From the NCBI GenBank assembly GCA_039090855.1, contig CM077011.1, positions 29,107,001 to 29,171,000 on the forward strand: a stretch of DNA of 64,000 nt. The letters run 5' to 3'. The stretch comes from Macrothele yani (Eukaryota > Arthropoda > Arachnida > Araneae > Macrothelidae). This document shows, in pieces, positions 30,885 to 42,500 of this stretch (position 1 is the stretch's first letter; each line of letters starts with the position of its first letter). Under the pieces are notes generated by a model. The model did not search any database. It had not been told where the DNA came from and was given only the letters and a program-made list of their open reading frames with translations. Both the position numbers and the translations under genes were made by a program.

Positions 30885-31584
30885 ATTTCACGTTCTAAAA
30901 GAAATTACTGAAAGCGTATAAAGATAATTTTTATTGGAGGTAGAGATCTTATGTTATGTGAGGGACTCCCCGATTTCGCTTTACGCCTCTGCAATGTACG
31001 TAGTCATGGTGTTACCCTACACCTTTGTTCCTCAGAAGATTAACTGAAACATACTGTGTGGTTGTCGAGAACAAAGACGTCATCTGTCATGGGAGGTTAA
31101 TGAGCGTGTAGTGCTTCTTGATGAAATGCCAGGTCTCTGAATGGCCGTTGTTACCCCCATTTTCAGATATTTCACCACTTGAACTGCACCAATTCATTAC
31201 GCATCAAAAGATAAAGGAAGCATATACATTCTTTAGAGGAATTGAACTCTTAAGGACGTGAAAACACGCAGAACAAACGGTTCTAATTTCTTTGATCGCC
31301 CACGATATCTATGCTGCTAGATGAGAGAAAGACAAATAATGTCACTTGCTTTTAGACATATCCATCAGGCCGTCAATAAAACAGCCTTGGAACGTCATTG
31401 TGATAAATACTTGCGTCATTTTCTGAACGTCAGACGTGACTATGCCACTAAGGTGTTCGTGGGACAACACTGCTTACAATATTCTGCATGAATTTTTGGT
31501 TATGCGCATTCCTGTCTCTTAACTGCAGGCTCTCAAAGTTGTACTCTACATGATACTTTGAATAACTATTCCACATCATGCACG
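30885..31584. other. Spacer without recognised gene
   Basis: No coding region or known repeat recognised. Confidence 0.45.
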
Positions 31585-32780
31585 GTCGAATAAGAATAAA
31601 ATGACCACTCCCCGAATCACATTGTACCTGCCCAGGAATGTAACAGAGTGCACGGGACAAAACGACCACATGGAGATATAAGTGGCGGGGCAGGACAGAT
31701 GAGCCATAGTGCGTCACGTGAGCACAATGGGCAGAGGTAGTGATTTGACTGACGTTCAAAAAGGAATTATCATTGGCTACCTCGCCAAGGGGGAAACATC
31801 TCAAAAAGTGTATACTTCGTGGAGGTGTATAGTAAGGGTGAACCAAGAACGGATCGTGGCACACTGAGTGCCTTCCGACGTCACAACTGTGGAGACCCAG
31901 AGGCCATGGACCGCAGAAGAGAACGCCGCCTCCGTCGACTGGTAAAGGGCGATCGACGCGCAACAGTGCAGTAATTGACCACGCAAATGAACGCTGGGAC
32001 ACCCAGGTATGTGTTCCCGATAATAGTAGAGATAATCCTGTTGCTTATGGGTCGCCGGAGCCGACGTTGCGTCAAGGCGTCCATGCTAACCCAGAACCAT
32101 CGGCAACGACGCCTGTAGTTCTCATGGGATTACCGTCATTGGACAGTGGAAGATTGAAAAAGTTGCCTTCTCCGACGAATCGAGGTTTGTACTCCACAAG
32201 GTGACGGACGGTGGAGGATACGACGTCAGAAACACAAGAACCAACGCTCGGACTCGCTTTTTGGTCAAATACAGGCCGGCGGTGACAGTGTGCATGTCTG
32301 GGGAATGTTTTGCTGGCATGACCTGGGACCGCTAGTACCACTGGATGGGTCCCTGAACACCAATGGCTACGTGTCCATCCTCGCTGACCACATGCATCCC
32401 TTCATGTTGGACGTTTACCCTGGTGGTGATGGTGTCTACCAACAAGACAATGCGCCGTGCCACGTCACTAAGGGGTGCGTGACTGGTTCCAAAAACACGA
32501 CAGCGATGTCTCCGTTCTTCCTTGGCCGGCGAAATCGCCCGACCTCAATCCCATAGAGCACTTGTGGGACTATTTGGATCGGCAGGTTCGACATGCCGAC
32601 TCACAACCACGTCATCTCCGGAACCTCCGTGCTCTGCTGTAGTTCGAATGGGCACGTGTGCCTCGGGCAACCTTCCCGGTCCTCATTGCGTCCATGCAAC
32701 GCCGTCTCGTAGCTGTCATCCGGGCCAAGGGTGGTTATCCTTATTATTAGGTAGGTGGTCATATTATTCTGATACGACTG
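31585..32780 (+). pseudogene. Tc1 element with decayed plus-strand transposase
   Basis: Imperfect inverted ends: GTCGAATAAGAATAAAATGA with CCACTCCCC at the left, and GGTAGGTGGTCATATTATTC with TGATACGAC at the right. The transposase begins near 31730 (MGRGSDLTDVQKGIIIGYLA), then decays. SDESRFVLHKV at about 32168-32200, QQDNAPCHVT at ~32440 and SPDLNPIEHLWDYL at ~32540 supply all three catalytic regions but in different frames; a stop follows near 32640. The C terminus VIRAKGGYPYY ends near 32747. About 1.2 kb, normal size, dead. Confidence 0.85.
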
Positions 32781-32784
32781 TTTA

Positions 32785-33222
32785 TATAGCAGAAATCATA
32801 CTGCTATACGTCAGACTACATTTTGTAAAACGAACTGAAAAAAAAATTACGAATTTCACACGTTTATCAAGGCTGTCGTTGGGCACAGATAGAACCGCTC
32901 CAAAAAGTCACAGGAATTCGTTAGACAGCCTGACTGGTATTTATTTGTGAAACTGATTGATGCGCATTTGATTTATCGAAGACGAAATTCACACTTCATT
33001 GTGTAGGTGTTTGAAAAAACTGACGCATTTAAAAAAAAACCTGGACATTGTAGCTGAACATCGATATTTGACGGAATGAAACATCGATGTACAGCCACAA
33101 TGCCCAGGATAAGTGAAGTAAAACAACTTCTTAAATTTTATTTTAAATGTCTTAAGCACTTTTTGTTAATAACGTTGGCGGTGAACTATAGTCATTAATT
33201 AATTTCCTAATAAACAGACAAT
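32785..33222. other. Spacer without recognised gene
   Basis: AT-rich, no gene recognised. It ends at the target duplication of the RTE LINE insertion. Confidence 0.45.
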
Positions 33223-33564
33223 ATTACGCGGAAATGTATGCGTTAGTATTATTAATAACATCTATGAAAATGCAAGTGCAAAGGTTCTGTTATTTGAGAA
33301 TACAGCACCAAAAAAAATTGGAGAGTGAGACAGTGAGGCACCATATCACCCAAACTCTTTAATGTCACATTGCAAAATGTCTTTCAATCACTGAACTGGG
33401 AAAACAAAGAGATAAAGATTAATGGAGATTATTTAACTCACTTTCATTTTGCCGATCATTTTTGCAACTACCCATTCAGAGCTGCAGTGTGTGATCCAGG
33501 AACCTGCTGACAAGAGCAAAGAAGTGGGGTTAAAAATGAACTTACAGAAGACAAAACCGAAGTA

Positions 33565-34858
33565 TTAGGTGGACAAATAAGTTTTAAAACGTCGTTTTTT
33601 GTGTGACGTATCCGCTAATTTACATATCCGACATTCCCACGCGTTATTGGCATGCGACTGTAACTGGGAGAGTATAAAATGTGACACAGAAGTTTGCCCA
33701 ACAGTCAAACGTACTTGCACATCGGTAAGTGAAAGATGGCAAGCGAAACTGCATTTATTCGACACTCCATTCGTTACAAATTTCATTGAGGAAAAAGTGC
33801 TGCAAAAGCATGTGCATCGATCTGTTCTGTTCTATCGATCTGTTCTGTTCTGGTGGAGAATATTGTATCGAAAAGCACGTGGGAGCTTTGGTTTAGCCGG
33901 TTTAAAGCAGGTGATTATGATGCTAGCAATCGAGAACGTAGAGGCACCCCGCAGAAGGTTGCGCATGAAGAACTGCAAGCATTGCTGGATGAAGATTCGT
34001 CTCAAACGCAAAAAGAACTAGCTGAACAACTGGGGGGTAACTCAACAAACCATTTCTAATCGTTTACGCGCAATGGGAAAGTTTAAGGAGGAAGGAGAAT
34101 GAGTGCCACATGACCTGAGCCAGAGGAACAAGGATGAGCGTGTCATGAAGTGTTTGTATCTGTTGAATAAACAACACAGAAAGTCTTTCCTGGGGAAAAT
34201 GGTTACGGGTGATGAAAAGTGGATATGGTACGACAATTGCAAACGCAAAGAACACTGAGTAGACCCCGGTGAAGCAACGACTTTGACACCGAAACGTAAT
34301 ATTCACTCCAAGAAAGTTCTGCTCGGCATCTGGTGGAATATGAAGGGTGTGCTCTGTTATGAACTATTGGAACAGGGTCAAACTGCTACTTCTGATCGCT
34401 GCAACAACAATTTCTGCGATTGAACCAAGAAATCCGTCGGAAACGCCCATTCACAGGCAAAGGATTGCGTCCCGTGAAATTACTGCATGACAACGCCAGG
34501 CTGCATGTCGCGAAATCGGTCAAGGAAACGTTATTGACGCTTGGCTGGGAAGTTTTGGAGCACCCGGCGTATAGTCCCGACATAGCCCCTTTACAATATC
34601 ATTTCTTCCGGTCGATGCAATATGATTTGTCTGCTGTACGGTTCCGGACATGTGACAAAGTGCAAAAATGGGTTGACAACTTCATCGCGTCACACGACGA
34701 AGTATTCTTCATGACTGGAATCCGTAAGCTGCCGGACCGATGGCGCAATGTGATGGATAATGATGGCGCATATTTTGATTCCTAAAGGTATTGTTGTTTT
34801 CTCTCAAATTACATGTCATGTTGTCTTAAAATTCTTTAAAGCTCATTTGTATGCCTAA
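33565..34858 (+). mobile_element. mariner element inside the RTE LINE
   Basis: TTAGGTGGACAAATAAG at the left and the inverted counterpart of TTAGGCATACAAATGAGC at the right, with TA at 33563-33564 and 34859-34860 as target duplication. Removing it rejoins the LINE reading trace exactly at a codon for the MYNAFTRN segment. 1294 bp, the standard mariner length. Confidence 0.92.
33735..34785 (+). pseudogene. mariner DD34D transposase, broken
   Basis: TA-inserting transposase. N terminus near 33736 (MASETAFIRHSIR), then the helix-turn-helix WFSRFKAGDYDASNRERRG, TQKELAEQLG. Catalytic segments: MVTGDEKWIWYDN (~34200), [11 protein letters not shown] (~34485) and [16 protein letters not shown] (~34565), so all three Asp codons survive. 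A stop after FKEEGE (~34100), one in KEH (~34258) and frame changes before ~34420 disable it. The C-terminal 120 residues to YFDS are open. A short TCTGTTCTGTTC duplication near 33820-33850 disturbs the N-terminal frame. Confidence 0.88.
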
Positions 34859-35598
34859 TACAATGCTTTTACAAGAAATAAATATTTATCGATTGATAGG
34901 AAAAAGCTGGAAATATCCGACACCACATTTACTTTAGACAGCAGATATCAAGCAAGGATCACACTGATGAAGAAATTAATCGGCATATAAAACTTGGATG
35001 GAGAGCTTTTAGTAGACACAGTTCAATTTTTAAGAGCAATAGGCAATTATGTCTTAAAAGAAAAGTGTTTTACCAGTGCATCCTTCCAGTGCTTATACAT
35101 GGTGCAGAGACCTGAACCTGAACTAAAAAAGACACGCAAAAACTGCACACAACTGAAAGATCAGGGAGAGGTGCATGCTTGGTGTGACCAGCAGAGATAA
35201 GAAGATTTACTCGTGGATAAGGAAAATTACAAGAGCGGGAGACATCGTTATCAGAGTAAAATCCCTGAAATGGCAATGGGGTGGACATATTGCCAAAAGG
35301 ACGGACCACCGATGGATAACGGAAATTTTAAACTGGATTCCAAGGGACAGAAAAAGACTCAGAAGAAGACCACATGGGAGATAGGTGGATGAAATTCGAA
35401 AGCATGCCTGAGTAACGTGGAGGAGACTGGCACAAGACAGACCGTTGTAGAGTTGACAACGATGGTGATGACGATTACGCGGGAAATGATATGTAACTTA
35501 ATGACTTGAGGTGGTGCGACGCCTAATAGTATAGGCCAGAAGAGGGAAACCATAGTCTTCATTCGCAACCTAAAAGCCACCCCAAGCTATAACATATA

Positions 35599-36895
35599 CA
35601 GAGGGTGAGTTGAAAGTTTTGCAGTATTTGCATTAACTCATGTGCTGAGGCGGGTATGTCGCGTGTTTAAACTAGTTCAAGTCGCGTAGTGTGCAGTCAG
35701 TTGAAAGAGATATAAAGTGGTAGTCGTTACTGTGAACAACATTGCATGTCGTTGTCCTGTCTGTGGTTGGGACGCCTAAAAGATGAACAGTCACAACCGG
35801 CTAAATAAGGGAACTTTTGCTTCACGAGTTTGAACACGGTCGTAACTCTGCTCAAACAACACGAAACCTTTGTCATGCGAAAGGGGAAGGTTCCGTGGAC
35901 CATAGCACCGCAACCAGATGGTTCAAGAAATTCTGCTTAGGTGACAGAAAAACCTCGATTATTAGCCAAAGTCAAGTACGCCGCGAATCGTGGATTCGGA
36001 GGCGGTGCGTCAGGCCATAGAAGCAAATACGACAACCAGCACTCTGAGATTATCAGGAGAGCTGGGCATATCACAGACCACCGTAGTTCTGCACCTAGAG
36101 GGTCTCGGCAAGGTCTACAGGAGCTGCCGCATTGTCCCTCACGAACTGGCGCCAGCTGAAGTGAACCACCAAGTGGAAGTGCTCACGAAACTCCTATAAA
36201 ACCCGCGCAATGTACGTTTCATCAAGAGAATTGTTACGTGCGATGGAAAGTGGGTCTATTTCCGTAATCCTAACACACAACGGCAGTGGTTGAGCCCTGG
36301 CCAGCTTCCAGAACCTGTTGCCAAACGTGGGTGCTTCGAGCACAAGGAGATGCTCTGTGTCCGGTGGAATTTGAAGGGGATAATCCATTACGAATTCGTT
36401 CCAGATGGTCGGACCATCAACGCCAACCTCTACTCTGCACAGCTGGAGCGGATGTATGCGGTTTTGGAGGAGAAGTACCCGGTACTGGCGAATAGAAAGT
36501 GCGCTCTCCTACAGCAGGACAACGCTCGGTCTCATATCGCGCGAACGACCCAGGCAAAACTCCAGGAACTTAAGGGCATCGAACTGATGCCACACCCAAC
36601 ATATAGTCCGGAGCTTGCCCTGTCGAATTATTACTTGTTCGGGTCCATGGCCCACTTCCTTCGCGGGCAGCACTTCAACAACCAGGAGGAGGAGGAGGCA
36701 GCTGAGGTGAAGAGGTTCTTCGCTTTGAAGGACAAGAACTGGTGCCGTCACGGAATCGAAGAACTGGCAGACAAATGGCTAGAGACGGTGCAACACGATG
36801 GCCTGTACTTTGAATGCTACTCAGCTTTCGTCGTAAACGTAAGTATGAAGACATAAAGTGATCCAAATATTGCAAAACGTTCGACTCACCCTCTG
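35599..36895 (+). mobile_element. mariner element, second family
   Basis: Ends CAGAGGGTGAGTTGAAAG and the inverted CAGAGGGTGAGTCGAACG, followed inwards by TTTTGCARTATTTG on both sides. TA target duplication at 35597-35598 and 36896-36897. 1297 bp. Confidence 0.92.
35815..36856 (+). pseudogene. mariner DD34D transposase, few disruptions
   Basis: ELLLHEFEHGRNSAQTTRNL and ATRWFKKFCLGD form the N-terminal DNA-binding part (35817-35945). After a frame change, AVRQAIEANTTTSTLRLSGELGIS... continues to about 36196, then a stop, then VTCDGKWVYF (first Asp kept, the usual following Glu is Gly), LQQDNARSHIA (second Asp), and TYSPELALSNYYLFGSM, where the third catalytic Asp has become Glu and a following Asp is Asn. 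The frame from 36206 is open to the stop at 36854-36856. Altered catalytic residues suggest it decayed by point mutation more than by indels. Confidence 0.88.
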
Positions 36896-37171
36896 TAATG
36901 TACACCGAAGTGCCAAAACATTATGACCACCTGCCTAATATGATGTTAGTCCTCCACGTGCTGCCAAAACAGCGCTTTCTTGGTAAGGCATGGACGCTAC
37001 AGGATTTCTAAAGGTGACTTGTTGTATCTCGTACTAACACGTTACCAACAGATCCTTTCCCTCTTGTGAGTTACATGGTTGAGCCGTCGCAGATCGGGTT
37101 TGCTGTTCCAATACAAACCATAGATGCTCGATTGGATTGATATCTGGGGAATTTTAATGACTGGACCATGG

Positions 37172-37243
37172 CGCATTATTCTGTGAAAAAAGGTACGATT
37201 TTCACAGAATAATGCGAATAGTACCTTTTTTCACGGAATAATG
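37172..37243. repeat. Three-part inverted mini-duplication
   Basis: CGCATTATTCTGTGAAAA (37172-37189) is exactly inverted at 37199-37216. Then GTACCTTTTTTCACGGAATA (from 37221) inverts the first block again with its GGTAC extension. A sister Tc1 lacks this. The pattern is that expected from template switching during replication. Confidence 0.8.
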
Positions 37244-37894
37244 AATACCTTTTGCAGTGAAAGGATTTACCTGGTGTGCAATGATCTTTAGGGAGGTGGG
37301 AGATGTCATAAATTTCAGCACATGAATAACTGGACCCAGGGTTTACCAGCAGAACCTTTCTCAAAACGTTACACTTCCTCCACCGACTTCTTTTTGTCCC
37401 ATGCTGCATCTTGGTGCAAACACTTCCCCAAGCAAACGATTCACACGTACCCCGATGACCTTCTAATCATTCAAGGTCCATTTTTCATGCTCTAGTGCCC
37501 ATTGTAGGCGCTTTAGACAAAGAACCGAGGCTAGCATGGGCACTCGGAGAGGCCTGATGCTACGCAGCCCCATTTTCCGCAGGGTTCGATATGTTGTGGC
37601 ACATTACTTCCGTTACCAGCATTCAAATTACCGGTAAGTTGCGCCACGGTATCCCTTCTGTTTTCTCGTGTACGATATGGAACAGTCTCCGCTGAACTGT
37701 ACAGTTGGTGAGCCGTGATCAGACCACACCTTGCTGGGGCAGTTCATGGTTTTTCCCCTTCTCGAACCACTCTTTGAAGGTACTAACCACAACTGACCGT
37801 GAGCACTCCAGAAGCCCTGCCGTCTCGGAATTGCAATTTGGCCTTTGTCAAACACGCTTAGGTTTGCTTCCTTTCCAGGAATAACACTAATTAA

Positions 37895-38438
37895 GGTGGT
37901 TCCACCTAAAATCTCTGCCTTATGTTTCCAATGGTAAAACTTCTTTACATATTTTTCGCAATTAATGTATTCCTAAGGATGAAAATTTGCACATCGATGA
38001 AACTAACTTTAAGTTAGAGCATGGGAAACTTAATACTTGCTAAAAACGTAACCATAATTATATTAAAAATCAATCATTTTTTTAGTAATGTTCAGACCTG
38101 TTAATAGATGGCGCGACCTGTACATTGATGACGTCAGTAGACAAACAAATGTCGGATTGCTTAATTATGGTTATGTTTTAGTAAGTATTAAGTATTATAA
38201 CGTAATGTCGTTTTCGTGAGCAAGATTAGTTTTACGTTATGTCTAAACCATGACTAAGGAATGTTGAAATAAAATAAGAATACGATGCAATAGTTCCCAA
38301 TTAAGCTTTTGCGGGCAGACGAAACATAAACAGAAGTCAACTTACGGTAATTCTTTCTTTATTCCAGCACTAATTCAATAGAACTCCATAACAGGGCACT
38401 AAAATTGCTAATTTCACCTTTAACTTAACAGTCGAACG

Positions 38439-38477
<39 letters not shown>

Positions 38478-38823
38478 CCACATGAGCAAGTGTCGTATCG
38501 TCCTTTTTATCTATCGTTCTTATCACAGTCTTACGTCACTTTCTCTCTGACTTCAAATGTGTTGCCAACAGTATTTTCGTGAGAGAGAAGATGGCACGTT
38601 AAGTTTGGAAGTATAACGGAGAACAAACTGAAATTTACATAGGAAGAGGAACTAAAAATGAAAGTTAATTTAGAATATACGTCACAGTATCCCATGCTAC
38701 AAGTTAAAGTTAGTTTTATCGATATGCAAATTTTCATCCTTGGGAATGCATTAATTGCGAAGATAATTTATAAAGAATTTTTACCATTGGAAACATAAGG
38801 CAGAGATTTTAGGTGGAACCACC
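37895..38823. mobile_element. TTAA MITE 1 (929 bp)
   Basis: GGTGGTTCCACCTAAAATCT begins the left arm and is inverted at the right; the arms match over ~165 bp (37895-38060 and 38660-38823). TTAA at 37891-37894 and 38824-38827. TTAA duplications are typical of piggyBac-type transposition (some Harbinger-like elements also use TWA/TTA), but the ends lack the CCC start usual in piggyBac. Non-coding; a CA repeat lies at 38442-38475. Confidence 0.85.
38442..38475 (+). repeat. AC dinucleotide microsatellite
   Basis: Seventeen uninterrupted AC units in the loop of TTAA MITE 1. Confidence 0.95.
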
Positions 38824-38827
38824 TTAA

Positions 38828-39251
38828 GGCTCTACGAGACCCGCCATCTTGTATTGCTACCTTCTCTTGTTAACCAACGGGCAAGCGTATTTCACAAATT
38901 GCTCGGGCAATTTTGCACATTTTGGGACACCGTTTGTGACTAACGCAAGATGTATGATAAATAAAGAGTTCCCTGGTTTCAGATTTTCATTTTGGACTCT
39001 TTAAGTATTTTTTATTAATTAATAAAACTATGGAAGACGCCTTGGTACGACTTTCGCTGCAGATAAAAAATGAAGGGAAAGGTCAATAAAAATTCTGTAA
39101 CCAGGGAACTCTTTATTTATCATATATATCTTGCGTTAGCCACAAACGGTGTCCCAAAATGTGCAAAATTGCCCGAGCAATTTGTGAAATACGTTTGCCC
39201 GTTGGTTAACAAGAGAAGGCAGCAATACAAGATGGCGGGTCTCGTAGAGCC
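38828..39251. mobile_element. TTAA MITE 2 (424 bp)
   Basis: GGCTCTACGAGACCCGCCAT at the left is inverted at the right (ending GTCTCGTAGAGCC). Arms of ~150 bp match well, including CAACGGGCAAGCGTATTTCA. TTAA at 38824-38827, shared with MITE 1, and at 39252-39255. Non-coding. Confidence 0.88.
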
Positions 39252-39550
39252 TTAACAGAGCTTTAGTATCAGCTGTTATTTATAACGTTTCACATGATCT
39301 TTACACACGTGGTCGTTTACCTCGGTTGCTTCGAATTGCATAAAGACGCGCTGGTCATAATCTTTTGGCTGTTCGGTGTCAGTAAAAAGTTTTTACAATT
39401 TCAGTTTAAATGTGAATCAAAGAAGAATGCTTTGCGTTAAGAGGGAAAGACAGTGGGTTGGAATACCCGAATCCTTATTAAGAAACTGAATCGAATCGTC
39501 ACCAAGAAATCAATCTTAATCGGAATCGAGTCTCACTTATTCGAATTTAT

Positions 39551-42500
39551 TTTTATCATCATCATCATCATCATCATTGTCAACCATTATCAATCCACTG
39601 CTGGACGAAGGTCTCCCCAAGTTTCCTCCACAACGGTCTGTCTTGTGCCAGTCTCCTCCATGTCACCCCTGCATACTTTCCAATTTCATCCACCCATCTC
39701 CCATGTGGTCTTCTTCTGGGTCTTTTCCTGTCTCTTGGAATCCAATCTAAAATTTCGGCTGTCCATCGATGATCTGTCCTTCTGGCAGTATGTCCAGCCC
39801 ATTGCCATTTCAGGGATTTAACTCTGATCATGATGTCTTCCACTCTCGTCATTTTTCGGATCCACGAGTTCCTCTTTTTATCTCTCCTGGTTATACCAAG
39901 CATGCACCTCTCCATGCAGCTTTGAGTTGTCTGCAGCCTTTGTATGTCTCTTTTAGTTAAGGTCCACGTCTCTGCACCATACGTAAGCACTGGAAGGATG
40001 CATTGATCAAACACTTTTCTTTTAAGACATAATGGCATATTGCTCTTGAAAATTATGCTGTTTCTTCCAAAAGCTCTCCAGGCAAGTTTTGTACGCCGAT
40101 TAATTTCTTCATCAATGTGACCCTCACTTGATATCTGCTGTCCAAGATAAACGTACGTATCTGTTATCTCCAGCTTTTCTCCATCAATCGATAAATCTTC
40201 ATTTCTTGTAAAAGCATTGTACATCACTTTTGTCTTCTGAAAGTTCATTTTTAATCCCACTTCTTTACTCTTGTCAGCAAGTTCCTGGATCATACTCTGC
40301 AGCTCTGATGGGCTAGTTGCAAAAATGACTACGTCATCAGCAAAACGAAGGTGGGTTAGATAATCTCCATTAATCTTTATCCCTTTGTTTTCCCAGCTCA
40401 GTGACTGAAAAACACCCTCCAATGTGGCATTAAAGAGCTTCGGAGATATGGTGTCACCTTGTCTCACTCCCTTTCCAATTTTTATGTGTGTTGTATTTTC
40501 AAACAGCCTAATCTTTGCACTTGCATTTTCATAGATGTTATTAATAATATTAATGTATGCATCTTCAATACCGCAGGTTTTCAGAGCCATTCTAACTGCT
40601 GATGGTTTCACCGAATCAAAGGCTTTTTCATAATCGATAAAAGCCATGCACAATGGAAGTTCATATTCCCTCGCTCTTTCAATTAGTTCTCTCAGCACAT
40701 GGATATGATCTATTGTGCTGTAGCCACTCCTGAATCCAGCTTGTTCTCTCGGTTGAGCCATGTCCAGTGTTACCTTCAAGCGGTGTGAAAGAACTTTAGT
40801 GAAGATTTTATAAACTACTGATAGGAGGCTGATAGGTCTGTAGTTTCCGATATCCTCAATGTCACCTTTCTTATGTAGCAGGATCATTGTAGCGGTGTTC
40901 CAATCCTCAGGAATCTTTCCTTCATTAAGGCATCGAGTGAAAATTTGGGCGAGTACTGTTTCGATTTCTCCACTTGCTTCTTGTATGATGTCTACAGTAA
41001 TTCCATCTTCTCCTGGAGCTTTTCCCCGCTTCATGTTCTTGATTGCATGTGTAACTTCTGCTGGAAGGACTGGAGGAACTCTGGTACTGGTATCTTTCAT
41101 GATGTCTGGAGTGCATGTATCATCCCTTTCATATAATTTGGAGTAGAAATCTTTCACTCTTGTCAAAATTTCGCCTCTATTTCTTGTTACAGAACCATCT
41201 TCTTTTCTCAGTGCCATAATCTGTTTTTTCCCCTTACTGAGATGTCCCTTTGCTATCTTTAGGCTTTGGTTGTTTTCAATTGCTTTCCTCACTAGTTCAC
41301 AGTTGAATTTTCTTACATCTTCAGTGATACTTTTTCGTACTGTCTTGCATAGCTCTATATATTCCACTTTGGAAGTCACATCTTCTTTAGTTGTCCTCAT
41401 CTCTCTTCTTTTTTGCATCAACATTTTCGTTTTACCTGATAATTTATTTACATGCAACTTGTTCTTAGACCCAGCTAATTTTGTTGCTGTTTCCATAAGA
41501 GCTTTGGTTACTTTTCTGTTAACTTCAGAGATGTCCACTTCTTCCGATGTTAGGCCTTCTAAAGCAGAGAACCTGTTCTTCAGTTCCAACTTTAAGGTAT
41601 TATGGTGTTTTTTAAGGTTGGTTATGTCAATAGATTTTGTTTGTCTTATGAGCTTGCCACGTTCAAGTTTAGTGTTGCGGTGCATCTTACATCTCACCAA
41701 TCTATGGTCACTACCTGTGTTGAACTTGTTTAGCACACTGCAGTCTTCTATGACGAATTTTTTGTTACACATAATAAAATCAATTTCACTTGTTGTCCCA
41801 TTTGGATGTCTCCATGTCCATTTCCTGTGTGGCTTTTTCTTGAAGAAGGAGTTCAAGATGAAAAACCCTTCTGCCTCTGCAAACTCAACGAGAGTATTTC
41901 CACGCTGGTTTCTGTTGCCGTGACCGAATTTACCTACTGAAGTTTCATTCTGTTGCCGTTGCCCTATTTTTGCATTGAAATCTCCCATAATTATTTTCAA
42001 GTGCTGCTTACCTTTATTATTTAGATGACAAATTTCCTCATAAAATTCTTCAATTTCTTCTTCAGGATGACTTGTGGTGGGTGCATAAGTTTGAATAATC
42101 TGAGCCTGGTATCTTCTCGATAGTTGGATTACGAGTCGTGCAGCTCTGTCAGAGGAACTTTCAACTTCTACCACTTTATCCTTCAGTTTCTTGTTTATTA
42201 TAAATCCAACACCACTAGTTCTGCCAGTATCTGTCCCACGATAGTAGAAGAGATGTCCACTTTTCAGTTCGATGAGATCTTCTCCTTTTCTCCTTACCTC
42301 ACTTAGCCCCACGATGTCCCACTTGATCCTTTGTAGTTCCTCTTCCAATTCAAGAAGCCTTGAATCAGAAGATAGGGAGCGTCCATTGTACGTTGCCAAG
42401 GTCAGCATCAGATGGCAGCCTAGTCCGGTCCTCCGGGGATTCTTAGCACCCTCTGCCTTCATGTCGCACTGGCCGCTGCCTTGGCCAGGTACATTCCAGC

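Larger units (their letters stand above)
33237..35473 (+). pseudogene. 5'-truncated RTE LINE copy, split by a mariner
   Basis: Same family as the full-length LINE at 39551-42760, starting within the reverse transcriptase (INNIYENASAK) and running through degraded FADD-region sequence to LKMNLQKTK at ~33560. After the mariner it resumes (GHTDEEINRHIKLGW-like, then RRDKKIYSWIRKITRAGDIVI, SLKWQWGGHIAKRTDHRWIT, IPRDRKRLRRRPHGR) to the stop region near 35460. ATTACGCGGAAATG (33223-33236) and ATTACGCGGGAAATG (35474-35488) are the target duplication with one indel. It has many stops and the FADD motif is destroyed. Confidence 0.88.
36903..39378 (-). pseudogene. Tc1 element holding two TTAA MITEs
   Basis: Left end CACCGAAGTGCCAAAACATT after TA (36901-36902); right end inverted near 39378. 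Minus-strand traces: the C-terminal third catalytic region near 37120, the region around 37440-37560 (HRRQLQW-like, then DNA-binding sequence) and the N terminus near 37850. At TTAA 37891-37894 the element is split by two MITEs and resumes at 39252. A local quasi-palindrome at 37172-37243 rearranges the coding trace. Many stops and frameshifts. Same family as the relics at 13010-15190 and 23380-23945. Confidence 0.8.

Noticed and set aside
31448..32002. 184-codon minus-strand open frame
   Set aside because: Antisense to the Tc1 transposase at 31585-32780; no independent motif.
41270..41923. 217-codon open frame on the plus strand
   Set aside because: It is exactly opposite the LINE coding sequence; its hydrophobic composition is the usual antisense shadow.
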